Part shown: positions 28,498 to 39,500 of the stretch, piece after piece
How positions within the stretch are numbered: the stretch's first letter is position 1
How the letters are laid out: every line of letters starts with the position of its first letter
From: Hondaea fermentalgiana
Taxonomy: Eukaryota > Sar > Bigyra > Thraustochytrida > Thraustochytriidae
Direction of reading: 5' to 3'
Assembly (NCBI GenBank): GCA_014084085.1
Contig: NPFB01000005.1
Location: 775,204-839,203, forward strand
Length of the DNA: 64,000 bases
Program-made: the position numbers and the translations under genes
Notes under the pieces: model-generated
The model's input: only the letters and a program-made list of their open reading frames with translations
What the model was told of the DNA's origin: nothing
The model's database searches: none

Positions 28498-31080
28498 TTA
28501 GCACGAGAGTTCGCGCATGGAATGAGTAACGAGCCTTCCCTGTTGAGTTCCGGCGACGACAAGATCGTGGCGCTCGCAAACAGCCAAGGTTCGAAACTGC
28601 AGCTCCGAATTGCAAAACTCCTTAAGAAGCCGCGGACGCCCCTCTGTCGACTCTTCAATCGCTGTGCTTTTGCTCTCTTCGGTGTCAACGCTCCTGTCAG
28701 AGCTTTTCGACTCCAACACGTCGCTGGAGATCTTACCGTCCGTGCCATCCGCGCCAGTGTAGTCCCACACTCGAATCGCGCCATCAAAGGAACATGTGAC
28801 GAGGTTGGCGGCTCCAAGCTGGCCCGACAGAACCACCATGGCACGTACTGAAGCCTGATGAGCGCTGAAGACGGCGATTCCGTAGCCCTCGCGTAGATTC
28901 GCAAGGTTCCAAACCCGGACCGAGCCGTCATCGCTTCCCGAAATGACAAAATTAGCATCAATCTCAAGACATGTGATCGGTTCGGTATGGCCTTCGAGCG
29001 CGCAGAGCTGGATATAGGACGTAAAGTGCCAAACCCTCACAACACAGTCGTTTCCGCCGGTGAGAAAAGAATCAGGCCGCTGCTGACCAGATGATGTCGC
29101 CTCCGGAAAGGCACCCGCAGGATTATACCGTATGCAGAGAATCTCCTGATTGCAATCCTGTTGCAGAACTGCCAACGAATTTGTTTCGTCAAGCGACGGT
29201 CGAAGGGGCTTGTGAGCCTCGAACATGCACTCAAGCTTGGGCCGAATCATGCTTCGCAGAGTGACGTCCCATATTCCGACATTTCCATCGTACCCTGCAC
29301 TCAAAAGGTAGACGTGTCGACGACGCTCGGCGACGTCTAAACACAGCACTGTGTTCTTATGGCCGCGCAGCACCATTGTGGAGCCGGTGTCGCAGGACCA
29401 TAGACGAATCGTTCCATCCTCATTGCCGGTGGCGAGAATTCCCGAGTCAGGAAGCCGTGTCAAGCACGTCATTTCGGACTGTGGCTCACGAAGTTTAAAG
29501 AGACACTTCATGTCGTACCAATCCCATGCCCGAAGCGTGTTGTCTAGAGAAGCGGAAAAGATTTGAAAGCCATGTTTGGCTTTCTCCGAAAAGGATTCTC
29601 GTGCGCGGCCCCGTTTTGACGACGCCGCGGGATCATTGGAACCTTCCGGCATCGACCTTGGAGCGGATATTCTCGTTGACCGTGCAGCAGGGCTTTCGTC
29701 AAAGCAGACGAGCGAGACAATCGCATCGTCATGACCAGAGTGCTCCTTGTACTTTAGATCCCGCAACATGGTCCATGTATACAGGGAACCGCCGACCGCA
29801 GCTGAAAAGTGCCCGGGCGTTGACTCACAAAAGACAGTGCAGGTGAGGACGGCGTCTCTGCTTCGCTGCGTAGTCTCTCGAAGCGACGTCAGACCCGACG
29901 TCTTCGCTTCCTCCCCACGCTTACTCTCCGCCATGACATTTTCATCGCGATGCACATCTGTGCTGATGCGATGACACATGAGACGCTTGTCGGTATAAAT
30001 ATTCCATACTTCAATGAACCCGTTCTGATCGCCGCAAAGCAATTCATGGTGCGTGCTATCCCAAGCGATCGTTGTATATCTGCACCTTCGCTCATTTTTG
30101 ATACAAAGAAAGGCAGCACGGCCCACTGCATCAAACACACGGACGCAGTTGTCATAGCCTGCCGTGACGACAAGATTTAGCTGCTTGATCATTTCCATGG
30201 CAAAGATGCCCAGATCGTGGACCCCAAAGCGTTCCGCATTTTCAACATGATAAAGGTGCGACGACGAGGAAATGCCTAGAGTCTCCGAGGATGATTCTGC
30301 GTCTGTAGACCCTGGAGATACGGAAATGCTTTGGCCCAGCGATGCACCTGGGCGCGAGAGACCTGTCTGCAGGCGTTCGAGTCGCTGTCTCGTTACAGAT
30401 GCAGTAGATGACCTACGAACTGATTTTCCCCGGACTGGATTGACAACCAGGACGCCACCAGTGCTATCGCCTGCATAAATTGTCGGGGCTTCGTCCTCAC
30501 AACGTACTGGTCCGAGGACCGTAGACGTGATCCATTCCCGGCGCTCGATAATCTGCGCGGTCTCGAACCATGGATGGAGAAGGAGTTCACGATTGGGGAC
30601 TGTCGTCCACACGCGAATTGTGCGATCTGTGCTGCAGCTTACCAAGCGTTGAGCGAGGAAGCCACCTCCAAATTCCAAAGCAGTGATGGTTCCACCGTGT
30701 CCAACGAGTGTCTGGATACACTCCAGCTCCGGTCGGCGAGGTTTGTGGCACCAGACTTTGATGGTTCGGTCAACAGAGCCTGTGAAAAGTAGTTTGTGCG
30801 TCCGCGTTGCATTGTCGGTGCCTCCGCAATTGCTCACGAGTCGGAGGCATGTGATCGCGCCGCTATGGCCACTCTTTTGGATAACGAGCGAGTCTTTTGC
30901 TCGATTGCTATTCGTGACTTTGGAGCAGTGTGCAAGGCGGCCATCCTCTAGACCTAGGAAGAGCGTGTCCTCGTCGACGGTCTGGCAGAGGATGCGTGGC
31001 GCCTGTAGGCCCCCGCTCGTGCTTTCCGCCGCGTCTGCACCGACAAGGTCCAGGACAAACTCTGAGAGCTCGGTCTTCAT
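28498..31080 (-). CDS. WD40-repeat protein, two predicted beta-propellers (860 aa)
   Basis: From ATG 31080, with at least ten WD-type repeats spread over the protein. Examples are GSVDRTIKVW, SCSTDRTIRVW, AGYDNCVRVFD, SASLDNTLRAWDW, GNEDGTIRLW, SAGYDGNVGIWD, GGNDCVVRVW, SGSDDGSVRVW and CSFDGAIRVWD. They fall in two groups separated by a Ser-rich, low-complexity linker (about residues 220-265) and a second basic linker (about 455-490). There is no F-box, kinase or transmembrane segment. Such double propellers usually act as protein-interaction scaffolds. I could not match it to a named WDR family. The ORF is intronless and divergent from the coiled-coil gene. Confidence 0.88.
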   Translation of the reverse strand: MKTELSEFVLDLVGADAAESTSGGLQAPRILCQTVDEDTLFLGLEDGRLAHCSKVTNSNRAKDSLVIQKSGHSGAITCLRLVSNCGGTDNATRTHKLLFTGSVDRTIKVWCHKPRRPELECIQTLVGHGGTITALEFGGGFLAQRLVSCSTDRTIRVWTTVPNRELLLHPWFETAQIIERREWITSTVLGPVRCEDEAPTIYAGDSTGGVLVVNPVRGKSVRRSSTASVTRQRLERLQTGLSRPGASLGQSISVSPGSTDAESSSETLGISSSSHLYHVENAERFGVHDLGIFAMEMIKQLNLVVTAGYDNCVRVFDAVGRAAFLCIKNERRCRYTTIAWDSTHHELLCGDQNGFIEVWNIYTDKRLMCHRISTDVHRDENVMAESKRGEEAKTSGLTSLRETTQRSRDAVLTCTVFCESTPGHFSAAVGGSLYTWTMLRDLKYKEHSGHDDAIVSLVCFDESPAARSTRISAPRSMPEGSNDPAASSKRGRARESFSEKAKHGFQIFSASLDNTLRAWDWYDMKCLFKLREPQSEMTCLTRLPDSGILATGNEDGTIRLWSCDTGSTMVLRGHKNTVLCLDVAERRRHVYLLSAGYDGNVGIWDVTLRSMIRPKLECMFEAHKPLRPSLDETNSLAVLQQDCNQEILCIRYNPAGAFPEATSSGQQRPDSFLTGGNDCVVRVWHFTSYIQLCALEGHTEPITCLEIDANFVISGSDDGSVRVWNLANLREGYGIAVFSAHQASVRAMVVLSGQLGAANLVTCSFDGAIRVWDYTGADGTDGKISSDVLESKSSDRSVDTEESKSTAIEESTEGRPRLLKEFCNSELQFRTLAVCERHDLVVAGTQQGRLVTHSMRELSC

Positions 31081-31304
31081 TTCTGGACGCCAAGCGGGAG
31101 CGAGAAGCTATAGCTCTCGAGCTCTCGTCCGCGATGCTCCCCACGCAAGCAAGTAAGATATTCTTTGTCGCGCTCGTCGCTCTTGCGCGCTCGACGATGC
31201 GCGCGTCTGTCTCTCTTTCTTCCCGGGTACCATGGAGATAGATGCTCATCGATCAGTTCACAATCAGCCCATGTATCCGTTGAAGCGGTCGAAGACCGTC
31301 ATTC

Positions 31305-31376
31305 GGAACTTGAAGTTCAAGTTCGGACTTTGAGGTTCACTTTGAAGTTCAATCGGACATTGAGGTTCACTTTGTT
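31305..31376. repeat. Imperfect tandem duplication, about 30-bp unit
   Basis: Two adjacent copies share GTTC..CGGAC.TTGAGGTTCACTTTG, with a partial copy before them. Confidence 0.7.
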
Positions 31377-31738
31377 TGTTTGCCGCGCGGGTCCTGGCGG
31401 TTAGTTGGCAGTGACTCGCTCGCTCATGCCGCCATTGATCGATGTCCTCATGTAAACCATTCAGCTATCTATGTCTCGCCACTATCAATCAACCAATCAA
31501 TCAACCATTCCAACCAATCGACCAATCAATCGCATGATGACTTCCGAGGACCAGGGGGTGGCGGCACGCGGAGTCGTGATTGATTGCGCGAGTGTGCGCC
31601 GCCTCTGGCTTGGTCCGCTTGCAGCAGCAGTATAGCTGATCGATCCCTCGTGCCTTTCCTAGTATAGGGTCTAGCTCGAACACTCCGACATAAGATATCG
31701 TCACAACCCAAGACGACGCGGCACGACACGGCCAGAGA

Positions 31739-31794
31739 CGACTCGACTCGACTCGACTCGACTCGACTCGACTCGACTCGACTCGACTCGACTC
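31739..31794. repeat. (CGACT)11 pentanucleotide array
   Basis: About eleven perfect 5-bp units. On the minus strand they read as ESSRV repeats in an artificial ORF. Confidence 0.95.
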
Positions 31795-32237
31795 CAGCAA
31801 CCATGGCAAATGCATCGCGACGGTGACGCAAGCCGGAGAAACAAAGCAGGGCGCATCGCGGCGCGAAGAGGTCCGGCCCAGGGCAGGACGTGCGTTGCGC
31901 CGTCCGGTCGGGAAGGTATCGCTCTGCCTAGTCTACTACCGGTATAGTATAGCACTATACATAACGAGCACCACCGTGATTTCTCCTCCTCCCCGACTCT
32001 CTTTCGCGAGCACTGCCTGCAGAGCCTGCGCCGCCGGGCCCCTTCTCTCTCCGCGGCCGTGGCAGGCAGCGCGACGCGGGCCGTCGAGACCACGCTGCGC
32101 CCGCGAAGGTATGCAGGGCCGGGCGGATAGCTCCGGCGGGCGCGCCGCCGGTACTGCCCGCCGCCGCCGTTGGGCTCGTCCAAGGGGCATTATTAGAGTA
32201 TAGTATGCTGTGTGTCGTCTGTGCGTCTGTCTGCTTT

Positions 32238-32268
32238 GTGCACGTGCCGCGGGCTGCGGCACGTGCAC
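32238..32268. promoter_or_regulatory. Perfect 13-bp inverted repeat with CACGTG cores
   Basis: Arms GTGCACGTGCCGC and GCGGCACGTGCAC around a 5-nt GGGCT spacer. Each arm contains a CACGTG E-box core. It lies 204 bp upstream of the coiled-coil ATG. It could be a transcription-factor site pair or an RNA hairpin in the 5' UTR. Confidence 0.55.
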
Positions 32269-32378
32269 GAGTACCGTACGGGTCTCGGCGTGGGGTGGCT
32301 TGGCTGGGCTTGGCGTGGCGTGGCTTGGCGAGGCTCCGGCAGCGTCTCGCGCGGCAGGGCCGCGGCAGACGGGCAACG

Positions 32379-32380
<2 letters not shown>

Positions 32381-32418
<38 letters not shown>

Positions 32419-32420
32419 CA
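32381..32420. repeat. (GGCA)10 tetranucleotide array
   Basis: Perfect array ending about 50 bp before the coiled-coil ATG. Confidence 0.95.
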
Positions 32421-32471
32421 CGCGGGCAAGGTTTCGGCGGCGCGCGGAGCGGGACGGAGCGGGGCGGGACG

Positions 32472-33443
32472 ATGGCGGCCCTCCTGAACAGACTGTGGAC
32501 GAGCTTCTCCGGGCGCGGCGGGCTCGAGTTCGACCTGGACGACGTGGACGGCATCGTGGCGGAGGAGAATGCAGCCCGCGAGGCCGAGACGGCGGCGCTT
32601 GAGCGCGAGGAGGCCATCCTGGACCTCGAAGCCGAAGCCCTAGAACTGGAGGAGAAGGCGGCGCGCGCGGCCAAGCTTGCCGCAGACGCGAACGAGGTCG
32701 CGCTCAAGGAGGAGCGGGAGGCCGAAGAGGCAGACGCTGAGCTCAAGGAACGCCTTGCGGTGCTCAAAGAAGCCGAGGCCGAGGCAAAGCGTAATGAAAA
32801 GGCCTTTGCCGCAGCTGAAGATGAGGCCGCGAAGAAGGAGGCCGAGCTCGAGGCTCTCGAGGAAGAGATCAAGGCCAGCATTGCCGACATTGACGAACAG
32901 GAGCGAGCCAAGGAAGAGGAAATCGAACGGCTGCAGGGCATCGCCGACGACCAAGACACTCACGGCCAAGTGGAGTCAAGCAAGGCAAAGCATCAAATCT
33001 CCACGCTCGAGCAGGAAGACCCGATGCCGTTGCAAAAGGCTCGACTTACGAACCAGGCTCTTCTTCGCCGCCAGGCGCCGCTTATTCAGGCTGCCAAGGG
33101 CGCGCGTTTTGAGGCAAAGAAAGCGCGCAAGCCATACGAGGCTGCCCGAGTCGATGCCGAGCGGGCGCTCGAGGAATGTGAAGTTGCGCGGCAGAACGCC
33201 GACCGCGAGCGCATGGAGGCCGTCGAGGCCCGTGCCGAGGCTGACAAAGCCAAGGCCTTTGCCGCAAAGTCCCTTTCCACCGCAAAGTCTTCTCGTACCA
33301 ATGCCACGAAACAGCGCCGTGCTGCTGCCAAGGAGCGCGAGACTGCACAGCAAAAGCGCAAGGACCTTCAGGCTCTCCGCAAGAAGGCGGAGAAGGAGCT
33401 CGCTCGCAAGGAAAAGGCGGCCGCTGCTGCTGCCACCGCCTAA
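32472..33443 (+). CDS. Coiled-coil protein, Ala/Glu/Lys-rich (323 aa)
   Basis: Start ATG 32472; upstream frame is only repeat translation. After a short N-terminal segment (MAALLNRLWTSFSGRGG) that could be an amphipathic helix, almost the entire chain is heptad-like. It has alternating acidic and basic residues, Ala/Leu at core positions and few Pro or Gly, as in long parallel coiled coils. A short break containing Pro occurs at about residues 170-215. The end is Lys- and Ala-rich. No motor, kinase or DNA-binding motif is present. A structural or scaffold role (cytoskeleton or membrane-edge) is possible, but none can be assigned. It converges with the giant membrane protein gene, whose stop lies only about 130 bp away. 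Confidence 0.8.
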   Translation: MAALLNRLWTSFSGRGGLEFDLDDVDGIVAEENAAREAETAALEREEAILDLEAEALELEEKAARAAKLAADANEVALKEEREAEEADAELKERLAVLKEAEAEAKRNEKAFAAAEDEAAKKEAELEALEEEIKASIADIDEQERAKEEEIERLQGIADDQDTHGQVESSKAKHQISTLEQEDPMPLQKARLTNQALLRRQAPLIQAAKGARFEAKKARKPYEAARVDAERALEECEVARQNADRERMEAVEARAEADKAKAFAAKSLSTAKSSRTNATKQRRAAAKERETAQQKRKDLQALRKKAEKELARKEKAAAAAATA

Positions 33444-33576
33444 TTCAATCAGCGACTCATAGGCCAGGCATGAGAGCGGGCGTATTGCGTTCCGCCTTCC
33501 TCTTTTGCCTCGGCCGCACGCTTGAACATATAATTTTACATGTTTTTCTTTTCTTCTTTCTACCATCATGAATTCA

Positions 33577-36500
33577 TCAAACAAGAGTCAATGCGACGTC
33601 TCTCCCCTGCGATCCGCTGTCGTCGTCGTCATCGCTGTCGAGACTCTTTGGTTCCCCTTCATCAACATCTTCATGCGTGATGGTGTCGTTGTCGTTATTT
33701 TCATCGTCGCTGCTCGTGTTGGCATCGCTGTCGCTGCCACCCCCATCTTGGCTGTGTTGTGTGTCATCATCATCATCACCATCATCACCACCATCATGGC
33801 CACCATCGTGGCCGATGTCCTTCGATCTGTAAGAACGATTAGCGTAGGCTTCGTGGTCTGCGATTTCTGCAAGCCTTGCGGCATCCATCAAAGCTTGACG
33901 CATCTCGCGTCGCTTCTTGTACTGGCGATAGAACCGCTGAATACCACGGGCTGCAGCGATCTCATGTTCGTGCTTTACGCGATGCGTAGCGGCGGCAGAG
34001 CTCGTATTCATATATGCTCCGCGCAAACCGCCGCTCGTACCGCGAAAGTTCTCGTATACAGGTAGATCGGGTCTTGACGCAGTTAGGATACTCGTCATCA
34101 CTGCCTGAAAAACCAGACGATCCTTCTCGGTTGCCTTGTTCAGCATCCAGAATGCAAACGGAGCCTGATATTGCGGGAGCACAATGCGACTCAACGTGCC
34201 ACGGTGAGTAACAAAGTCCTCCGCCTCTTGCCACTGACGAATCATGCGCGAGAAGGCGTGCAAGTCGGATTCGTCAGCAACCATGAGCCAATCCAGAAGA
34301 AACGGATACGACCGCATGAGTTTGCGATAGAAACGGGCCATCCTCGTACCCCGATACACGGAGACAGGTCCATCATTCTTGATGACATTGCGTGACATGG
34401 CATCCAGCTCAAAAAATAGCGTCGTCTGGAGTGGCGAGCAGAGGTCCGAGAGCGTCCACCGCGTCAGATGTTTCGACTTAATCGCGTTTTTGAGCTCGGA
34501 TCGCTTCAGATCGGCTACATTCTCATTAATGAGGGCCGCGAACTCGTGCTTATCGATCTGACCCGTTTGATCGACATCGTACTCGCCAAAAAGATTGTCG
34601 AGTTGGACGCGGTATGCCTCGCCGTCCATCTGAAGCTCATTCGTGATGTAGTCCTGGAGCTCCTGACGACTAATGGTCCCCGTGCCGTCCGAGTCAATCT
34701 TGGAAAACAAACTGCTCAAGCTTGGGTCGGCAATAACCGGCGCGTGAGATGAACGCCATCTCCTTGCGCACAACGAGGCCAAGACCGGTCGCCAGTTGAG
34801 GTCAAACCAAGACCGCATTGACGATCGCACCGGAGATTCATCTTGCGGAGGTGACATCATTACCCCGGGAGGCGCCTTATGTATGGAAAGATTGGACCCA
34901 GGCGGAACAGCTACCAAAGGAGGTAGCGCCTCCATGTCGTCCTGAGCTTCGAGGTCCAGGCCTGCCGCGGTCGAGGCGCCCACGCGATCGCGGAGTCCCA
35001 AGTGTCCGCTACCATCTCCGTTGCTGTCTTCATCCCCGACTTCGAGTGCGGTGCTCGACCGATTGCCGGCAGAGCCCAACAAGCTGGGGTTGGACCTCGT
35101 CAGAGAATCAAGATCGGAGGAGGACGCGCCGCTGGCTCGCTTTGTGAGCATATTCTGAAGCTTCCAACCCTTTTCAGTTCGCGCACTTCCATCGGTATTC
35201 TTTGCCTTACTCGATCCTCGTAAAAGCACATTTCCGAGAAGCGCAGCACCTCGAGACGAAGGCGAGCCTGACGAAGAAGGCGACTGTCCCGCTGGCGAGG
35301 CCGCCGCAAGGTTCAGATTTCCCAAAATGCCCATCACATCTGAAACAGACCTCGTATCGGCTTGACGGCGAACCGTTCGGACAAGCGACACAGATTCCGT
35401 CTGACCCTGCATAAGGAGCTGCGCCTCTGCCTTGACGACGCGCAGATAATCGCGAGCATCTAGATAAGAGATGAACATGCCCAGCACAACAATACCGAGT
35501 GTCACCAGCATCAAAAGCCAAGCGAGAATCGACACCGTCGTCGAGGGATCGGAAAACTCCAACAGCGCGCTCGATTCCTCGTTGTACGCTGTGAAGATAA
35601 CTCCCAGAAAAATGTACAAGAATGAGCCGAAAAGTCCCGTCTGGTCCAGAATATTAAGACGGCGCGAGAGAAACGGCTGGTGCATCACTTGCAAGGCGAG
35701 GCAGAACACCACAACGAGACATCCAATCGTGGCCTGAATGTACCCGTCGCCAGAGCCCACAACCAAAATCATGGCAAAGGCGAATCGCCTAAAGGTAAGC
35801 AGACACTCCCACTTGTAAACCTCTTGGCGAAAGTCGCTGTACATCCACCCAAAACGTTCCAAAAACGTCGGGTCGGCCTTGAGGTCTCGCGACTCTGCAA
35901 TGATGAGAATGTAAAGTTGCAATGCAGGAATGCCAATGATGTAAATCAAAATGCCCAAAACACTCCAAATGACCAGCGAGTAGATATGGTAGCTTTCCCA
36001 ACATACAATGTCTGGCGAAGCCTGCATCACGATCGAGCCATCGGCAAGCTCAATACACGAAAGAGGCTCGAGGAGAATGACCACGAGCGAAGGATACGCG
36101 ATGAAGCAAAAGTTAAACGCAAGGCCGATGGACTTGTTCCGGAGCGATGCGAGGTCATCCTCGGTGTCGGGAAGGTCAAAGTACAACAAAATGCGCTTTG
36201 CAGCTGCCTTGAGCATCCCAAAACGCTCGCGCAGCCTCGCGCCCACCTCTGCTCTATCGAGAATCGTTTGTTCGGAATGTGTCGTTGAGATCCCGCCACC
36301 ACTTCTTTTGCCCGGCAACGGCGGCGTCACCTCAGACGGAGAGCGTTCCAGTCGCCTCTGTTGATACTTTACATGCAGACTTCCAAGGTAGTACACCAAG
36401 CCTTGAAGACAAGCGTAAATGATGGGCATAAGGAACTGCAGCACGAACCGATTGATAAAGCTCCAGCTCGACCACCAACAGTTAGGGGCAAAGTAATCAA

Positions 36501-39500
36501 TCTCGAAACCGGTGATTTCAAAAGGCGTGTTCAAAAGGTTCACTGGGTCGGGCCAGTACAGATCAAAGTCTTGGGCAATACCCACAATCTGCGTGTACAA
36601 AAGGACCAGATCAAGGGCGCGGACCTCGTTAGAGAGAATGTTCAGAATCACCCACGCAGCAATCACACCGCCCCAGCAAAAGATCACAAAGGCCGCGTCA
36701 GCAGCTGTCCCGCCACCGCCGGGGCACTCGTTGCACTCTCCTAGACTGTACCACCCATCACGACATTTGAAGCAGAAGATGCCCTCCGTGCCATTTGAGC
36801 ACAGAAACTCGTCTGTCCCGAGGCAGTTTTCCGCATCCTCGCACTCGAAAAATCGGCTTGGGGCCGCAGGGTCTCCCCAGAACCCAGGGAGCGGAAAGGG
36901 TGAGACATTCGCATAAGGCGGCGCTGCGTCGTAGGCGTTTTTGGTGTTTCCTGGACAGTGCCCGTTCTCGGGGCACGTCTGGCAAGCGACACCGGTGCGG
37001 TTTGTATCGTACGCAAGTCCATTCCAGTATTCGTACTCGCAAACACACTCCGAAATGTCCACGCCATCCGAATTGATGCGCTCCGTATTCGCTGGACACT
37101 CGAGACAGGCTGCAAGACCGGTCGTGTCGGCGTACAATTTTGTGCTGATTCTGTTGCAGAGAATGCACTGCGTCAGTCCCTCTTGCGGAGCAAAACTTCC
37201 CACTTCACACAGCGTCGCGTTGCGACCATCGCATCGGGATCCGAGCGGGCAGATCGTGCATTGAATCCCATTAATCGCACTAGCGTTCAACTCCATGAAA
37301 TGGCCCTGATCCTCGCACTGATCGCGGCAGGCGTACATGCCAGCCTCGTGAGCGAACGTGCCCGCTTCGCATTCTGTTCGCACGCGACTATCGCACGAAT
37401 AGCCCGGCTCACACACTCGGCACTCGCCAATCTCTTCCGGGATGGAGTCGTCCGAGGTATTCGTCCATTGTGGATTCTGTACGCGCACGATGTACTCTCC
37501 AGGCTCGCAGGAGGCTTCCGTGAAGCAGTCAGGTTGTTCATAAAAGCCATCGCAAATGCAGTCTCCCGTCGATGTCGGTCGGCCGTGGTCGTTACAGGTG
37601 TCCGTCGGATCCATTTGCTCTGTAAGATTGAAGACAGCCAAGGTGGTATAGCCGGCAAAGCTCTCATTGTAGCCTTCGTCCAAAAGGCGTCGACTTTCCT
37701 CATCGGAGCCCTCTTCTGAAAGAACAAGAGCAACAAAGGGTTCCTCCACGGCGACAGCAAGACCATCGAGCTCCACGAGTAATAGAATCTCTTCCTTCAT
37801 GGCTTCGACTTCGGCGACGAGATCCTCCAACGAGGCTACGGGCCCAGATCGTTTCTCGCAGAACTGGCCACCGAAGAGAGAGTCATCAAAGCAAATGCAC
37901 CGCGCATTTCCGGTCGAGGTATCCACGAGTGGCTGGCCGCGACCATTGCATGTGTTCCACATGGTCAGCTCGCAGGCCTCGCCCGCAACCAGACGTGCCA
38001 AGGCCGGGTCCGAATAGCAAGAGCAACGGCGCGTCTTGAGAGTTCGACCCGTATTCCAAACGTCCTGGCACTCGCCAGCCAGTACGCCGCGATTCTCTGC
38101 GCAACGTCCCAGCGACTGGCTCTCGTCATCAAAGGCCTGGTAACAATCGAGCGTCAGATTGGCTTCCACACGATACAAAGCCTCTCGCTCCTTGTCGTTG
38201 ACGACAAAGCCTTGAAATGTCGCTTCGATGATCACTTTCGAAACTTCGCCAGAGGAAATACGATCCGGCGCAAGGATCTCGGCAAGCGTAAGCTCCGCCG
38301 ATGTCGACGTCGCTGATGACGGCAAAATCGTCGCGACGGGACCACCCTCCACGGCGAGCCCGAGCTGCAAAGAGGAAGGAATCGTCGAGCCTTCCGACTG
38401 CTCCAGCCGTTCAATCAAGTCCTCTTGCAGAAAATCCCACTCAAAGGGGACGCTTTGCACGGATGCTGTGCGGTTCATCCCGCGAGGAACCAGGATCTGC
38501 GGTTTCTGAGCGAATACATCAGTACTGGCCGCCACGTTCTCCGTGCTCTGGGCGCCAGTGGTGAGCGCCTCCTGCAGCAGCTCGACACGGGCATTAGAAG
38601 ACTCGAGCTGGCAGTCGGAGGCCGTGTACTCCAAAGCATCATCCGCAAAAATACCTTCGATCGGGCGTACGCGAATCTTGCCGGAGGCATCTGTGACGAG
38701 GCCTGGGGACAAGCTCGACGTGCCGGAAACGCGAATAGCATCGAGAACGTGCCATCCTGGGATTTGGGTCGTGTTCAGCTCGAGACGCAAGTATCGTACC
38801 GCCAGTTTGCTGGGGCAGACGTCAGGGATGAAAATGCGAGCCTTGAGCCCTGCGGAGAGCGACGCGAGCGCGCTCTCTTCCTGCGACCAGAGCGTCGTCC
38901 ATTGTGTCAGGTCCTCACATACATTCTGCCCACTTGTAATATTTTGATAGCAGCGCGAGTTCTCATCAAGATACTCGGCGGCGACCTTGATTTGCATAAT
39001 CGAACCAGGATTCAGCACCTCGTAAACCTCAACCGCAGAAACAAATACGGCAGTGCTGAGCTCGAGCTCAACAAATTCTGAGCCACCATTCTCTCGACGA
39101 GGTTTCCAGCCGCGCGGGTCATCTCGCGTATCTGGATAGATATCTGGGGCGCCAACGAGCTGATCCGCACTCCATGAGCTCGATGCACGGCAAGACTTGC
39201 CAATATCACACAATGGATCTCCAAAGATGGCACAGCTGTCGCATGACGCAAACTGCGACGAGAACCGAAGGGTCTTTGCTGCAAATTGCTGGATTGAAGC
39301 TGCAGAGGTCTCGGCCAGAGTTTCGCCCGAGTCCGCCTGAATGAGCGTGTAGAAAGCGGGCCACTTTTGAATTCGAAATATGCTCTGCGCCGTAGAGCTC
39401 TCAAGCTGAAGCGACACGCCTGTGGAACGAGTGTCTTCGGTAAAATCGAGCGATGTCTCGTCGGGGACAATGGGCTCCATGTCTTGCACAGAGACGGCGG

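Larger units (their letters stand above)
31081..32471. promoter_or_regulatory. Divergent, repeat-rich region, WD40 / coiled-coil genes
   Basis: This 1.39-kb region has an imperfect tandem duplication near 31305-31376, ATCA-like repeats near 31484-31530, a CGACT pentamer array, several GTATAG words (for example near 31626, 31660, 31940 and 32196), a perfect 13-bp inverted repeat and a GGCA array just before the coiled-coil ATG. Long frames here are repeat translations, not genes. Confidence 0.5.

Noticed and set aside
31526..31831. ESSRVESSRV repeat protein on the minus strand
   Set aside because: It is a translation of the CGACT pentamer array in a promoter region, and the remainder is not protein-like.
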